From contig NC_053195.1 in the NCBI RefSeq assembly GCF_905163445.1, positions 8,670,501 through 8,734,500 on the forward strand: a stretch of 64,000 bases of DNA, given 5' to 3'. The notes beneath the pieces are model-generated. The model made no database searches, was not told the DNA's origin, and saw only the letters and a program-made list of their open reading frames with translations. The translations under genes and the position numbers were made by a program. Below are positions 23,950 to 35,715 of this stretch, in pieces (positions within the stretch are counted from its first letter, which is position 1; every line of letters begins with the position of its first letter). Origin of the DNA: Pararge aegeria (taxonomy: Eukaryota > Arthropoda > Insecta > Lepidoptera > Nymphalidae).

Positions 23950-24489
23950 GTAACAACTATCATACCATAAATACAGAATGAATAAAAAATCTAACATTTT
24001 AGTTATTTCTTGTAACTGCGGCTTTTTGTAATTATTGAGGCTCTTCGCGACACTGAGGCAATGTAAATGTCAAACTGGACATCCCAACACGCTCAATTAT
24101 CCAGTAACCATCACGGGTTCAACGTTGCTTAACAAGCGCAACCAATATTTTAAAGTCTATGAAAAACATCTACAGAAGTTTGAAGCCAGAGGTGAATCAG
24201 AACTCATAGCCAGAGTAGGTACGAATAATCTAAAGTAAAATCAATTATTCCTTCATTTAGAAATTTCCATCATCTTCCATAGCAAAATATCAATTTATTC
24301 AATCAGCCGTTTCAATCTCATTAGAAATCAAATTAATTTTCAAAGTTTATTATTATCCTTCTTAAATCTACTTAAAACAAGTATTCACTGAATAATTTAA
24401 TAACATTTTAATAATGAAAAATAAAAGAATCTATAAATTTAGATATTTGAAAGTAATTGGCAAATGGGTGAATGAAAACTATTTAAATA
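23950..24489. other. No gene recognised
   Basis: The 67-codon plus frame at 24035-24238 is unrecognised. The sequence becomes very AT-rich after 24240. Confidence 0.45.
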
Positions 24490-24533
24490 GTAGATTATTG
24501 TTGAAAGAGGGTTACTCTTCAACAATAATCTAC
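24490..24533. repeat. 44-nt hairpin, 19-bp stem with one bulge
   Basis: GTAGATTATTGTTGAA(A)GAG pairs with CTCTTCAACAATAATCTAC around a 5-nt loop, GGTTA. A stem this complete is unlikely to have decayed for long. Confidence 0.8.
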
Positions 24534-24872
24534 AATTTAGGTCTTAAAGAATACTAAGCTTAAACACAAACAATAATATTACTTATTTTAGTACAGTGTT
24601 TAGTAAAGGTGTTTAACAAAAATAAATAAATATATATATAATTCTATAATTTACTAGAAGTAAGGTTTTAAAGAAGTGGGCCGATAATGAATTGATATGA
24701 TGAAGATTTCTGACTAAACTAAAACGTCTGTCTGTTGTATGTATCTATTGTATGCTGGTTTAAAACTATTATAAAATTAATTCACAAGATGTTAAAACAG
24801 CCTACTTGAGAGTTTATTGGCTTCCAAACATAAGTTATTATTATCAAAGGATAGTGCTCAATTTCAAATAAA
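24534..24872. other. AT-rich gap
   Basis: AGTGGGCCGATAATGAATTG at 24676-24695 may be a remnant of a family B terminus. Nothing else was seen. Confidence 0.4.
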
Positions 24873-25087
24873 TAATAAATAAATATACTACGACAATACA
24901 CACATCGCCACCTAGCCCCAAAGTAAGCGTAGCTTGTGTTATGGGTACTGAGATAGCTGATGAATATTTGGTTATGAATTTTCAAACATTCATGTTCATC
25001 ACACAAACATTTTCCAAGTTGCGGGAATCGAACCCACGACCTTGGACTCAGAAAGCAGGGTCGCTGCCCACTGCGCCACTCGGCCGT
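24873..25087 (-). mobile_element. Metulj-like SINE (M4), full length
   Basis: In reverse it runs from GACGGCCGAGTGGCGCAGTG (25087 downward) through an intact box B (GGTTCGATTCC) and the ACTTGGAAAATGTTTGTGTGA, GGGGCTAGGTGGCGATGTG and TCGTAGTATATTTAT blocks. Box A and box B are both well kept. The block between ~24965 and 24995 is shorter than in other copies. The 102-codon frame 24782-25090 and the plus frame 24941-25135 are SINE artefacts. Confidence 0.85.
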
Positions 25088-25639
25088 CAATTATGTACGA
25101 GTATTAGCATTGGGCTGTTCTTGCGCCTTAATTAAGCCTACGGTAAAATATCGTAATCCTGGAATTTATTATATGAACTATTACTATAATTAATGAATAA
25201 CTCAGGAATTCTTCACATCACGGATACCATAGTTAGTCGATTATTTCATCGTCGTTTACTGAGATTGGAATGCTTGCGATGCTTGTCATAATATGCAATA
25301 TCCGGAAAAGTTCCGTCAGGTTTGCGGATTGCAAAAGAAAGGTTACAATGCACTTTAATTCGAGGAGCTGAATAACTAAAAATATTCATCACATACAAAT
25401 CCATACTTAACTATAGATAACTGTTATGGTATGTCTGTTTGTTTGTTTGTTACAACCGGCTCAACCGTTGTGCCGATCTCATATTTGATCTCTAAAAGGC
25501 GCAGAGATAAATTGCATCCTTGAAACATCCGAAAAATACGTACTTGTAAATAATTTTATTAACGGTATGGCTACAAACTATTATATACGCGGACGTAGAT
25601 AGTAAAATATAATGAAAAATAATGTTTATTTTATTCAAC
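25088..25639. other. No gene; (GTTT)n patch
   Basis: A TGTTTGTTTGTTTGTTAC patch at 25436-25453 followed by AACCGGCTCAACCG resembles the inside of a lepidopteran Helitron, but no border is present. Confidence 0.4.
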
Positions 25640-25790
25640 GCCATGTGAGCCCTCGACTGCAATCTCACTGGCAAAATGGATGCAGTCTAAGATCGTTGTG
25701 GGCTAACCTGTTAGATGTATGGCAGCTGTACTAAACTCATACCCCTGCGGTTTCAACATGACATGGTACCTAATGGAACGCTTCGGTAAG
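25640..25790 (-). mobile_element. Family D SINE tail
   Basis: ACTGCAATCTCACTGGCAAA, GATGCAGTCTAAGATCG, GGGCTAACCTGTTAG and ACTCATACCCCTGCGGTTT lie in the inverted order expected for family D. The tRNA head is not present. Confidence 0.6.
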
Positions 25791-26301
25791 GTGATAACTA
25801 GTCAAAATTCAAATTAAAAATTAAAAATTATTTTTATTTTAAGTAGGCTTTTTTTTATGAACATTAGGTTTTTTTTATAGTGATAGTTACAGCCGAAGCC
25901 TTTTATCAGTCTAGAACAGAGATTTAATTCATTATCCCACAGATGGGCTGAAACATATTGAGGAAAGTAATAAAGATGTAAGACTTACCACACTGCTTAA
26001 ACGCTCACAATGAAATCAATAATGCTGAAAATGTTTACATATACCAGTTGCCATGTCCACACTATCTAAGTAATTACGAATAACAATATTTAACGCTTTT
26101 AATTGTTATTCCACACGATATTAAAAGCGTAAAATGTATTCCCGATATAAATGTCTGACCATTTCGGAAATTGGTAAAACGATATTTCTGTTATGATAAA
26201 AACGGAAAGTAATGTAGTAAAATAGCACAAAAATGTTATTTTTATTGGTGTATAAAGTATTTTAATGTCAATATTCCTATTTCAGACTCATATATCATAT
26301 C
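25791..26301. other. No gene; possible LINE 3' tip
   Basis: ATTTTTATTTTAAGTAGGC at 25830-25848 is like the antisense 3' tip of the LINE UTR at 22496. The rest is unrecognised. Confidence 0.4.
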
Positions 26302-26412
26302 TATCATCATCATGCGCAGCCTGTTAACGTCCCACTGCTGGCACCGGCCTCTCATAGGACAGACGGTTTAAGAGCATACACCCACCACGCTGATCCAATG
26401 CTCTTGATCGAA
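26302..26412 (-). mobile_element. Non-LTR 3' end, degraded
   Basis: (ATC)n, then CCTGTTAACGTCCCACTGCT, CTCATAGGACAGACGG and CACCACGCTGATCCAATGC: an antisense terminus of an RTE-like or related short element. No coding is left. Confidence 0.55.
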
Positions 26413-26496
26413 AGTACGCTACTTGTTTAAGATGTATATGGTATAGAAGCAGCGCCATCTAGTTACATGAATGGGAAACAGTACTACTACTAGATT

Positions 26497-26530
26497 TTAT
26501 AACTTTCACGTTTTAATAACTTTCACGTTT
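26497..26530 (+). repeat. Two-copy 17-bp tandem repeat
   Basis: TTATAACTTTCACGTTT followed by TAATAACTTTCACGTTT. Confidence 0.8.
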
Positions 26531-28184
26531 AGAATCGTAGGTAGCACACGTAGCACCCCGATGGGTCATTCGCTGGGAGCAAACTGAAACGCTGCGAAGG
26601 ACGTAGCTTTGACACCGCCGTTTTGCCTTGCCTTGATTTTGAAATTGAATATAGTTATAACTTTCATACCCACAATGAACTGGTGAACTGTTCAAAAGAG
26701 CTTGTAATAGGCCTATTTGAATAACGAAGATTTGAGTTTTAATCTTTATTGAAGAGCGATGAGTTATCTCCTCTTGTAAATGCCTTGAGAAAAGCTACGA
26801 TATTGGAATAAATTTGAGAGAGGTTAAAAAATTAAATGTAAATTAGCAAATTAGAGGAACTTGTTCTTTGAAACAGTTGAATTTAAGTAATATAATAAAT
26901 TCGCATTTTTTTTTTAGCCATTGCGACTTTATACGCGTTTGTTTCAAGTTTCGAAGAATACCCCGGTCAGCTTGCTAGAACGAAAAATTATGACAAGAAT
27001 GGTGGAATGCAAAATTTCAGCTTTGCATTAGCGACAGGCAAACCTTACATTTCATGATAGTCATACCATACAATGCTCGTCTCAAGAACTGACTATGAAT
27101 ACCTACCACTAAACACTTTTCTTTCTCAAAGATATTAAAACATCTGAGACGAAAATTTAGTGGAACGCGGACACAAAGTGGCAGTGCCTGTTCTCCAAAC
27201 TGTAACTCAGTTTATGTCCAGTGAAATATAATTTCTGCACCTATTTCACGTTTTTTAACTCACAAAGTAAAAGTGACTGACCTAAGTGAATTTAATCGAA
27301 AATGCATTTACTTTGACAAGTTGTTAATATTAAGATATTTTAAATCAGAGAATTATTGAAATATTTGTTAGAGTCAATAATAAATCTCTTTAGAGCATCT
27401 TTTAACTACTTGTAGGGTCACTGCTTTGGCAAACGAAAATCCTTGTAAACTTTTATGAATTTTTTTTTTATTACGCCTCTAAAGAAAGTCAACATCACGA
27501 GAATATATCTGCGAAGACTTTATATTAACACGTAAAATAAAATAAAAAACAACTTTAAAAAAAAACCCGAAATGAAGAGCAAAAAATAAATATTTTCTAT
27601 TCTATTCTTTTCAGCATTCTTCGCTGCAGTAGAATCAGTGTGTTCAATGTTCTATTTCTTCTTTTCTATAAGAGAGGAGGCCGTTGACAAAAGAGGGTCA
27701 TTACCTAATATGCTGAACATGATGATATTACCTCAAATAACCAAACAACATATTTTACTTTGGAACGTATTCGCCATTTATATTTTACTACATAAAACCA
27801 TTTACATATAAACGACATAATATACTTACTTTGAAAACTGCCTACGTTACTGCCACTACAGCGTAAATAGCGGGTAAATCACGATTGCATAAAACGACAG
27901 TAACGTGTCTGAAGTGAATAAATTATTCATACGTTATCTTTTCATCCCGCTTAAAATCTTTTGAATACCGCATCAAGATATTCTTAAACAAAGGCTCGTC
28001 ATTGCCTCGTATTACGCACACCTGGTGGAGATTAACGCGATTGTCTTCCACAGATCCCCTAAGGGGGTGCGGATAACATAGATTAATGATAGCGTCTCTA
28101 GTGAAAATTATAAAATTTGTTTACGTTACTTACGTGATATCATTCTAAGTTATAAGGGTTAAGGCACATTACTAAATTATTTAG
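26531..28184. other. Featureless AT-rich stretch
   Basis: The minus frame at 26513-26695 is unrecognised. I see no element borders in about 1.6 kb, and a search for conserved non-coding sequence would be the only way to add to this. Confidence 0.45.
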
Positions 28185-28270
28185 CTTCATACTATTAATA
28201 TCCTACTGCTGGGAACAGTTCTCTTGTTTGATAGGAAGATAGAGAATTAGAATACTGACCCACTATGTCG
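28185..28270 (-). mobile_element. Non-LTR 3' end, strongly degraded
   Basis: CATACTATTAATATCCTACT and GCTGGGAACAGTTCTCTTGT loosely match the antisense terminus at 26302. Confidence 0.35.
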
Positions 28271-28375
28271 CGGTCGCGGTTATTATCACCAGTGATATTA
28301 ACATATACTCTAAAAACCGTATAACCGTAATATCCGTATACTCTAAAAAGCACAAGGCCGATATACAGTTTAAGT

Positions 28376-28567
28376 TTGACGACCTCCCTGGCGCAACGGT
28401 GAGCGCTGCGGTTTTAACTAAGAGGGCCCGGGTCCTAGCAGGGGAAATTTGAGTATTTATAATTTCTCTAGTCTTGTGTGGTTCTTCGGCTGTGGCTAGT
28501 AACCGTTTCGTTACAATGTCGCGTTCTAGTTTAGGTTTAATAAAACTACCATACCCCTTACAGCCCG
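28376..28567 (+). mobile_element. Family D SINE, 5' part with tRNA head
   Basis: The tRNA-like head ACCTCCCTGGCGCAACGGTG (box A) is followed by a damaged box B (GGGTCCTAGC). Then come ATTTATAATTTCTC, CTTCGGCTGTGGCTAG and TTTAATAAAACTACCATACC. It stops where an M SINE was inserted, and the tail resumes at 28727. Box A is good, but box B has lost GGTTCGA. Confidence 0.75.
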
Positions 28568-28726
28568 ATGAATATTTTTATGAATAATATACACATAGCA
28601 TACACATATAAATAACCAGACACTGACAAACATTCATGCTCATCACACATTTCCAGTTGTGGGAATCGAACCAACGGCCCTGGACTCAGAAAGCAGGGTT
28701 GCTGCAAACTGCGCCAATCGGCCGTC
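28568..28726 (-). mobile_element. Metulj-like SINE (M5), 3' truncated, nested in family D
   Basis: In reverse it reads GACGGCCGATTGGCGCAG, then GGTTCGATTCC (box B), the TTTCAGTGTCTG-like block and TCATAAAAATATTCAT, where it stops. The CTAGATGGCGATG end is absent. Box B is intact. Confidence 0.8.
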
Positions 28727-28790
28727 TACCTCGTCGGCCTGCAGGTAAGATCGCAGTCAAACGATAACTTGTAGTGAAATAATAAAAAAA
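28727..28790 (+). mobile_element. Family D SINE, 3' tail after interruption
   Basis: GCAGGTAAGATCGCAGTCAA, ATAACTTGTAGTG and AATAATAAAAAAAG form the expected family D tail with an oligo-A end, continuing the element broken at 28567. Confidence 0.65.
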
Positions 28791-29630
28791 GACTACCTCC
28801 CACCACATTTAGGTAAGCTTAATGGAAACTGAACCATCTGAATTTTGAATCGCAAGCGTTTAAACTTTTTGATTCGGAAGGTTTACATACATACGATACA
28901 CAAACAGATTAGGTAATTGTGTATCCTTCATATGTATCATTCATACAAAGCTGCAAGTTAAATAAATGTCAATAAACAATGGTAGTCTATCAAATTCTTG
29001 CAAACACAATAAAACAGGTATAACTAAGTTACAATTTTAGAAGTAACATTAGTATTCTACCTAATTATGAGCCTACTTGGCTTGGTTGCAGTTATTGTCA
29101 TGAAATATCACGCACAATAATCACTCAAGAGAATAAAAGAAGAGAATTATTTAAGATAATTTATATAAAGTCATAAAGTTAGCAAACGGAGATAAATTTG
29201 ACACGATTTTCTACTCCAACGTATAAATTGGAATGAGTGACAAAAAAAACGTGAAAAAATAAAGCCAAACTGTATAAAGAAAAGTAAGGAAAAATTGGTG
29301 TGAAAATATAAAATATAAAATATAATTTTTACATATGGGGTATAAAAATTATGTTAAGTTCACATTATAGCGTGAACACTCATAGTTTCCCAAGGTCTAC
29401 AAATTAAAAAACTAGAAAAAAAACATCTATTTATAAGATTTTACTTCAGTAGCGTTTTCAATGCTACTGAAGTGCAGTTCAGTTCTCAGCTGGGTTTAAT
29501 CTTTGTCTTCAAAGTGTGAAGTGCACTTAAGTTGTAGTGCAAGCTAAGAAAACCTTAAGATTCTTTATCAATCTATTTGCAGAATAGAAAGAGCAGCATG
29601 AATGAAAAAACATTTTCGTTACTGATAAAT
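28791..29630. other. AT-rich, no gene recognised
   Basis: Direct AAATATAAAATATAAAATAT simple sequence lies near 29303-29322. Nothing else was seen. Confidence 0.45.
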
Positions 29631-29675
29631 CAGCTTATTAACGTCCCACGGCTGGGCATAGGTCTTCTCTCTCAT
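29631..29675 (-). mobile_element. Non-LTR 3'-end fragment
   Basis: TTATTAACGTCCCACGGCTG followed by GGCATAGGTCTTCTCTCTCA is like the antisense terminus at 26320-26360. Only about 45 bp remains. Confidence 0.45.
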
Positions 29676-29676
29676 G

Positions 29677-29790
29677 AGGGCGCTGATAGCCTAGTGGGTA
29701 AGACTTCGGCTTTCCTGTCGTGGAGACCGAATTCGATCCCCGGCACGCACCACTGACTTTTCGGAGTTATGGGCGTATTGACTGTGGCTG
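29677..29790 (+). mobile_element. Family B SINE, tRNA-like head
   Basis: GCTGATAGCCTAGTGGGTAA (box A), GGAGACCGAATTCGATCCCC (box B with one change) and CTTTTCGGAGTTATGGGCGT. It breaks off soon after. This is the best-preserved family B head in the window. A true tRNA is excluded because the acceptor and anticodon arms do not fold. Confidence 0.65.
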
Positions 29791-30203
29791 TGATTACGAT
29801 CATTTGTACCAAAGGATATACAATATAGTGGCATATTTTATGTATGTAATGCAATCATAAACCCTAAATTTAGTATGATAGGAGAAAGACATGCCGGTGT
29901 GTATAATCACCAGTGGTTGCCGCATACAATTTCTAAATTCCTGCTTTTCACCAAAATCATTAAACAGACACTTAAATGATGATTTATTTGTATAAACCAC
30001 CTACTAGCCACCGTAATTATTTCCCTTCTACTTATTCAAAAAAGGGCAAACAAACAAACGCACTTACGTATTTATTAGTATAGTAGGTACTCATTAGTGT
30101 GCAGCAATACTTCTTGCTCGTCTGTAATATTAATGAAACGGTACGCGCCCTGTACATAAAAGATTACTCCCGTAAGGAGCATCACAACTCCCACCGACTG
30201 GCA
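29791..30203. other. No gene recognised
   Basis: Minus frames 29672-29854 and 29800-30000 overlap each other and the SINE head. Neither is credible. Confidence 0.45.
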
Positions 30204-30312
30204 CACAGTGATGGCGGCCACTCAACCCCCGCATTTAGACTTACTTCCTTTTGAATATTTAATGTCGGTTGCTCTGTTTACTTATATATTGAGGCGAAAT
30301 TTTTAAATGAGG
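30204..30312 (+). repeat. Dispersed repeat G, copy 1
   Basis: ACAGTG, GCGGCCACTCA, CCGCATTTAGA and ACTTCCTTTTGAATATTTAA followed by TGTCGGTTGCTCTGTTT align with 33970-34070, 3.7 kb away in the same orientation. Unclassified and non-coding. Confidence 0.7.
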
Positions 30313-33300
30313 CTATTTTGTCTTCATCAAAATATACATTGAAGTACGAACTATGAAAGAAAATCAATTTTAAAAATACCATAATTATTGTAATCTGACA
30401 CAAGAACAGAAATATACAAAAAAAAAAATTAATGGTGACTTGTGTCATTACAAAACTCCATTCGAAATTATTAGCGATATAATGAACATTACTCCATTAT
30501 GGACCTAAAATTTCTTATAAATGTTATAAAGTTACATAAGTTATGGGCGCAAGAATAAGTTGTAAGTGATTTAAGAATAGGTACCTAACTTCCAGCGTAG
30601 CACGGTTGTTGTCTCTATAATCCTGATTTTTACTATATTAGAGGTTCAGGAGCGCCGAAGACATAGACGCATTGTATTATTGATTACTTCTCACAACACG
30701 CAAAAAAATCCAGGAAAGTACAATTAAAACATTTTAGAATCGAAGTTAACTATTTCCGGGATTAATTACGACTTAGCATCGTCACTCGACATTTTAATTT
30801 TGATTATAAAATTCGATAAACAGCAAACATCACATTATAAAATTTCGGAGAGATAAGTATAGAGGGATGAGTCTATACTCTACGGTTCCCGCTTCAGAGG
30901 ATCTAGTGAGTGAAAAGGACGCCACCATTCGTCAAAGCCAATACTATAATAAAACTAATAGCTATATTAGAATGAACCGATTTTTGTTTGGATGTGTGAT
31001 GTTACTAAATTTAAATCAAATTACAACCCATGGGAGTTTTTGATTTCAGTACAACATTACAACATTTTTGATAAATGTATGCTTCTAGACACTCCTGCCG
31101 CGATAGCCACAGGCGCGGGTTCGGATCCTGTCGCAGACAAAGGTATGAGACATAAAAAGTTGAACAAAAGGACAAATATTGTAAATTTCCAAGAATTCTT
31201 GGCCAATGCTGAATACTGAATATTCTATTTTTAGTATTTCAGAAAATAAAGTAATACGTAGTAGATATATCTACACTTCATAAATACATAACACTAAAAG
31301 GTAAGAAAGTAATAATAATACCATGCTAACAGTACCTAAATTCAATGGTAATGAGATTTTAATAGAGCTTTCAAACGGAATTGAAATTCAGTATTCTTTT
31401 GATAAGATCAAAATGTCATGATATATACATATAAATGGATGTCTCTTTTGTATTTCGGTACAGTCGCTATCAAAAGCTTCACTCGACCTTGACCGATTTC
31501 TGTGTTCGTATATCGACGGCTTCCTCTTAAGCCACATGCAATTTTTTTGCAACAACAAAGCACCGCTTGCTGGCTATACAACGGTTAACCGTAAGCTTTT
31601 AAAAGTTCTATTATTTGCGTGTTTTAATATTCGCAGTTTATTCCCATTACCTATTGTTATTTAAATAGCAAAAATTCTGATAACAAAATAAAATAGTATA
31701 TTTATATATAAATGCAGTTTTAGAGGAATTTGTGGGGCGCCATAAACAGCACCGTAAAAATTTTTGCTAACAAAAGAAAGGCAAGGCTGATTTAAAACCT
31801 GCATCTGGAAATTAGTATTGGAGGATCAATCCACAAGTATTTTTTTTATTTTAGTGGACCATTTAAAACTTATTTTTTAGAAACTGTATACTTCCAAGGT
31901 ATTGGATATTTGGCTAATATTCCAATAGGCTATTGGATATTTTAGGGAAAAAACTAGCTATTAAATAAATCAAATATTACAGATACCTTTTTTTAAAGTA
32001 TCCCATACTTTAAAAAAATATATATATACTATATAGTAACTTGTGCATTTACTTTTGGGAAAGCACCCATTTCCTTCCTCGAGCATTGGGCTAGCAAAAC
32101 CTCAAACAACGGATTTTATAATTCGACTGATAGTTAATGACATAAAACAAACTCTTCAGTTTTATCAATACTATTAAGGATACTTTTTTTACACACTTAT
32201 TCACATTACATGAAATTGTTATGTAATGTTAAACCGTCGACAAGCAACGTTGGCCAGTACTAAACATGACTGGTGCCAGAATATATAAATAGAATTAACT
32301 CTTGCTTTTAGAATCATTGTGCAATGTCACAGACTATAAATCGGGATCAAAGCCATGACTCGGGCTTAACCAATATGGACGGTTTCCCACCTCAGACCGC
32401 ATGCAATTTGCGTACAACAGAAATATACCGCTCGCACGCTACGCATAAAATTTAAATGATCACCTAAAAGCTTTAAACATCGTATTATATATGTGGAATA
32501 TTCAATATGGAATTATAATAAAACGTTTTAACTCTTTTATATTAAACACCCATGAACTCGTGTGATAAGGTTATTATATTAATACCTTAATCATTTTAAT
32601 GTAAATTATGTTTAACTGGACGTTTTATTCTCGCTCGGTTTTAATTATTGTTAACTCGATCAATATAACTCATTATGTGATATCTCACAATAATTTGCAT
32701 AGAATGTTAATCATATATTATATACGTTTTTTCATATGTTTGTTTTCACAATAAATACTCACATAGGGATTGTGATCATTTCCAGAAGATGCTGACATCA
32801 TAACATCACAATGCCCGGAGCATTGCTCAGCTTAAGCTAAGTAAATATATTGCTACCTATACACAAAAAAATACCCTTGCATGCATTTCACAAAAGCTCG
32901 AAAATAGCTGACCCGATTTGATTTATTTGCCTCACACAATGCGGTTAGACAAAACAAAACAATGAGTTGCTGGATACAAGCACTAAAAAACTGTTTCGAG
33001 TGGAAACCATTACAAAAGCAACAGTGGAAGTCCTGTGATTAAGATGATGTTGATGATGAAGTAGCTTAAAGATATAATCACTGTATACTAAAATAGACTA
33101 CCGCAAAGTAAAGTCTGCTTCTATCCGCGATTTCAAACGAGACCACGGAAACTGTTGATTTTTCGGGGATGAAAAGATTCCCATGGCCTTCTCCAGGATG
33201 CAAGCTTAATAATATTATGTACTCGTGTATGTATATTCACGAGGATACAAACGTGCACAGTCACATTCTCTTTTATATTAATAATTAGGATTAGGATAGA

Positions 33301-33969
33301 TCCTATCCACCTATATATTATCTAATTAAACAAAGTATGGCACAGCAACTTTTGCAGAGTAGGCTAAACAACCGACGAACAAAATTTTAAATTAACATAA
33401 AACACCTTGTGTTTATTCATACCGAAGTAAAACTTTTTAATGAAACAAAAGCGTATAATTCGCTATTCGCGTGCCATTGGTAAATATAGGTTGGTAAGCA
33501 CTTTCAGAGAGTAGCATGAAAGACATGACATTATAATATAATCTATCACAATATTCTATCCTCAGTGTCAAATGTAAAGGTGGGTATTGTGTGGGACTAT
33601 AGCCTTATCTGAAGCATTTTCAAGTGAGTCTATTACAATAACTAATAACCAACTGAAGTTTAAGTTTTGCACAGTTTTGGTCCAAATGATTTGAATGCAG
33701 CATTTTCATTTTCGACAAAAAATGTACTAACGTAGTGATTGGAGCCCTGTCGCTTTTTAATTGGAAAGGACTTACTCACTACAACCATGTGTGTGATATT
33801 ACTAAGATATTACTAAGCTTATGCCACTTTCATCTCACATCTATATTCATGTTCAAACTATTGACCACATAAACCACCGGTTTGTTGCTAAAAGAACAAT
33901 GAAATGAAACGCTTTTTAAATAAAATATGATCCACGTAGAGTACATCTCGAATCTCACCGAATGACGGG
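30313..33969. other. Long featureless stretch
   Basis: The 75-codon plus frame at 30992-31219 is unrecognised, though GGGTTCGGATCC inside it resembles a SINE box B. GTGGAAGTCCTGTGATTAAG plus ATGATG at 33025-33058 may be a LINE tail. The stretch 31885-31945 has short direct repeats of TATTGGATATTT. Confidence 0.45.
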
Positions 33970-34070
33970 ACAGTGGGGGTGACCACTCAGCGTCCGCATT
34001 TAGAATAACTTCCTTTTGAATATTTAATGTCGGTTACTTTGTTTGCTTATATCGAGCCTAATTTTCAAAC
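33970..34070 (+). repeat. Dispersed repeat G, copy 2
   Basis: ACAGTGGGGGTGACCACTCA, CCGCATTTAGA, ACTTCCTTTTGAATATTTAA and TGTCGGTTACTTTGTTT. See copy 1 at 30204. Confidence 0.7.
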
Positions 34071-34147
34071 GATTCCTAACCATCGTTAAATAATAAATAA
34101 GTATTATTAAATTAAAAGGAAATATTTTAATAATAGTACGTAAAACT

Positions 34148-34382
34148 CGGGCAGCATTCGGGAAACTTCTTGACATCTTTTCTTCCGAAATCCATCAGTG
34201 CCTGAAAAACAAAGACTTCGACAGTGGGTGTTGCCAGTAATGACTTACAGATCTGAAACTTGGTCGTGGCTAGGAGGATCTACGTGAGCAAATCAGAAAT
34301 TGCAGTGTAATTTGGAACTCCCTACGAAAGACCTATGTCCAGCAGTGTACGTCAATTGGTTGAATTGATGATGAAGATGAGT
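34148..34382 (+). mobile_element. RTE-type LINE: internally deleted reverse transcriptase
   Basis: The translation opens RAAFGKLLDIFSSEIHQCLK, shifts frame to VLPVMTYRSETWS, then jumps to EQIRN and to WNSLRKTYVQQCTSIG-stop with a GATGATGAAG tail. About 80 residues that lie between SETWS and EQIRN, and between EQIRN and WNSL, in better copies (6665-6985) are missing. One frameshift and two deletions make it inactive. Confidence 0.8.
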
Positions 34383-35483
34383 AAGTAAAATAACCGTTGT
34401 TTTTCTTCTCGCGTCTTTTCGTTAACGTTGAAGCGTTTTATTAATAATAATCAATGACTAGGTTATATTGACATGTGCTGATCTAACCTTAAATTCTACT
34501 CTCAATTATTCTATCTAACCAATGAAAATATTTATAAAATATATTAATAAATTTTAAATAGAATATAAAATGAAATAATGAGCTGAGTCCCACTGAGCTG
34601 AAAAGTTTAAGCTACTTCAATAGCACACATTTTTTTTATCTTCATTTTACGAAATACAAAAACAAGAGGGGTTTCAAGTTTATTAAGTAATATTGTTTTG
34701 TTAGATAATACGTAATAGTTGCTTAATAAGCTCACTATGAAATTTAGGATTTTGGAATTTAAAAAAATGACACTCTTATTTTGGAGGATTTGCGGTTTGT
34801 CAATGACAGCAACAACACTTTTTATTGTAATCCAGCTTCTGAATAACTGACATCTGCATTCTGTTCACAAAAAGTATGCAATTTGCTAAAACACATATCG
34901 TTCCGTCGCATAAATACAATAGAAGCCGCAGTTATTTTTACTGAAAGCTTTTAAGCGCCGCACAAAATATGGTTTTTTTATACATAAGAGCGATTATTCT
35001 CACTCTGAAAAGGTTTCAAGCTGTATTAAAAGCTAACGGCATATTTTATTTATGAGTTTATTTTTGTACCAAAATCTTCGGAAGAGGAATTCACTTTTAC
35101 ATCTATACTATTGTTAAAAGCTTTGCTTCAGGAATTGGAATAATTATCGGGATGCCTATAGCTGGTGCCTTTATATAAATAAGCACTCAATATTTTGCAA
35201 CACTTCAATGGCGAGAGCTCCATAAATCTCAAAAAATTCAATGCAGGTTCGTAGAGAGAGTAAAAATAACTTAATTAATTTACCTTTTATAATGGAATCT
35301 CGCTTTCACGTTCGGTCTTTATGAAGTAAGGATTCATAGAGTATGATAATCAAGGAAGCATAATGTTTTAATAACGACTGTACCGCACGTTCCTTGCCTT
35401 ACGTTTTGCAATATGACGGTTATAATTCAGTCTGCGATTCCCAAACTTTGCTTAAGTAAGCATAATTAGATTTATAGTCATTA
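34383..35483. other. No gene recognised
   Basis: AT-rich without element borders or a credible frame. Confidence 0.45.
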
Positions 35484-35715
35484 CTAGCTGTCACAGGAGA
35501 GCTAGCTGAGACATGTGGCATTCAATTCAGGTTTAGTTCTACTGAAATTTTTAAGTTCTGAATTCTATTAAAAAAAACATAATAAACAACATCTAAAAAG
35601 AACTGTCTGATCAGTCCCAGCTCCTTACACTTACAAAGAATAGTAATAATTGAAGGCCGAATCGAAATCGGATTGTTAGTTAATTTATATGCTTGAGGTT
35701 AACGAAGAACTCATC
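35484..35715 (-). mobile_element. Helitron fragment (family of 14316-14997)
   Basis: ACTAGCTGTCACAGG at 35483 resembles an inverted Helitron 3' end. AGAACTGTCTGATCAGTCCC, AGCTCCTTACACTTACAAAG, AATAGTAAT and GGATTGTTAGTTAA match the reverse complement of about 14765-14870. The 5' end was not found. Confidence 0.6.

Noticed and set aside
29677..29760. Possible tRNA gene from box A and box B matches
   Set aside because: No paired acceptor stem or anticodon arm. The sequence continues into the SINE B body. The same reasoning applies to all other tRNA-like heads here.
31088..31140. GCGGGTTCGGATCCTGTCGC as a SINE or tRNA
   Set aside because: Box-B-like only. No box A at the right distance and no SINE body downstream.
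31465..32460. Similarity between 31530-31580 and 32388-32440 (CATGCAATTT..TACAACA..ACCGCT)
   Set aside because: Only about 50 bp with several gaps. Too weak to call a repeat without an alignment.
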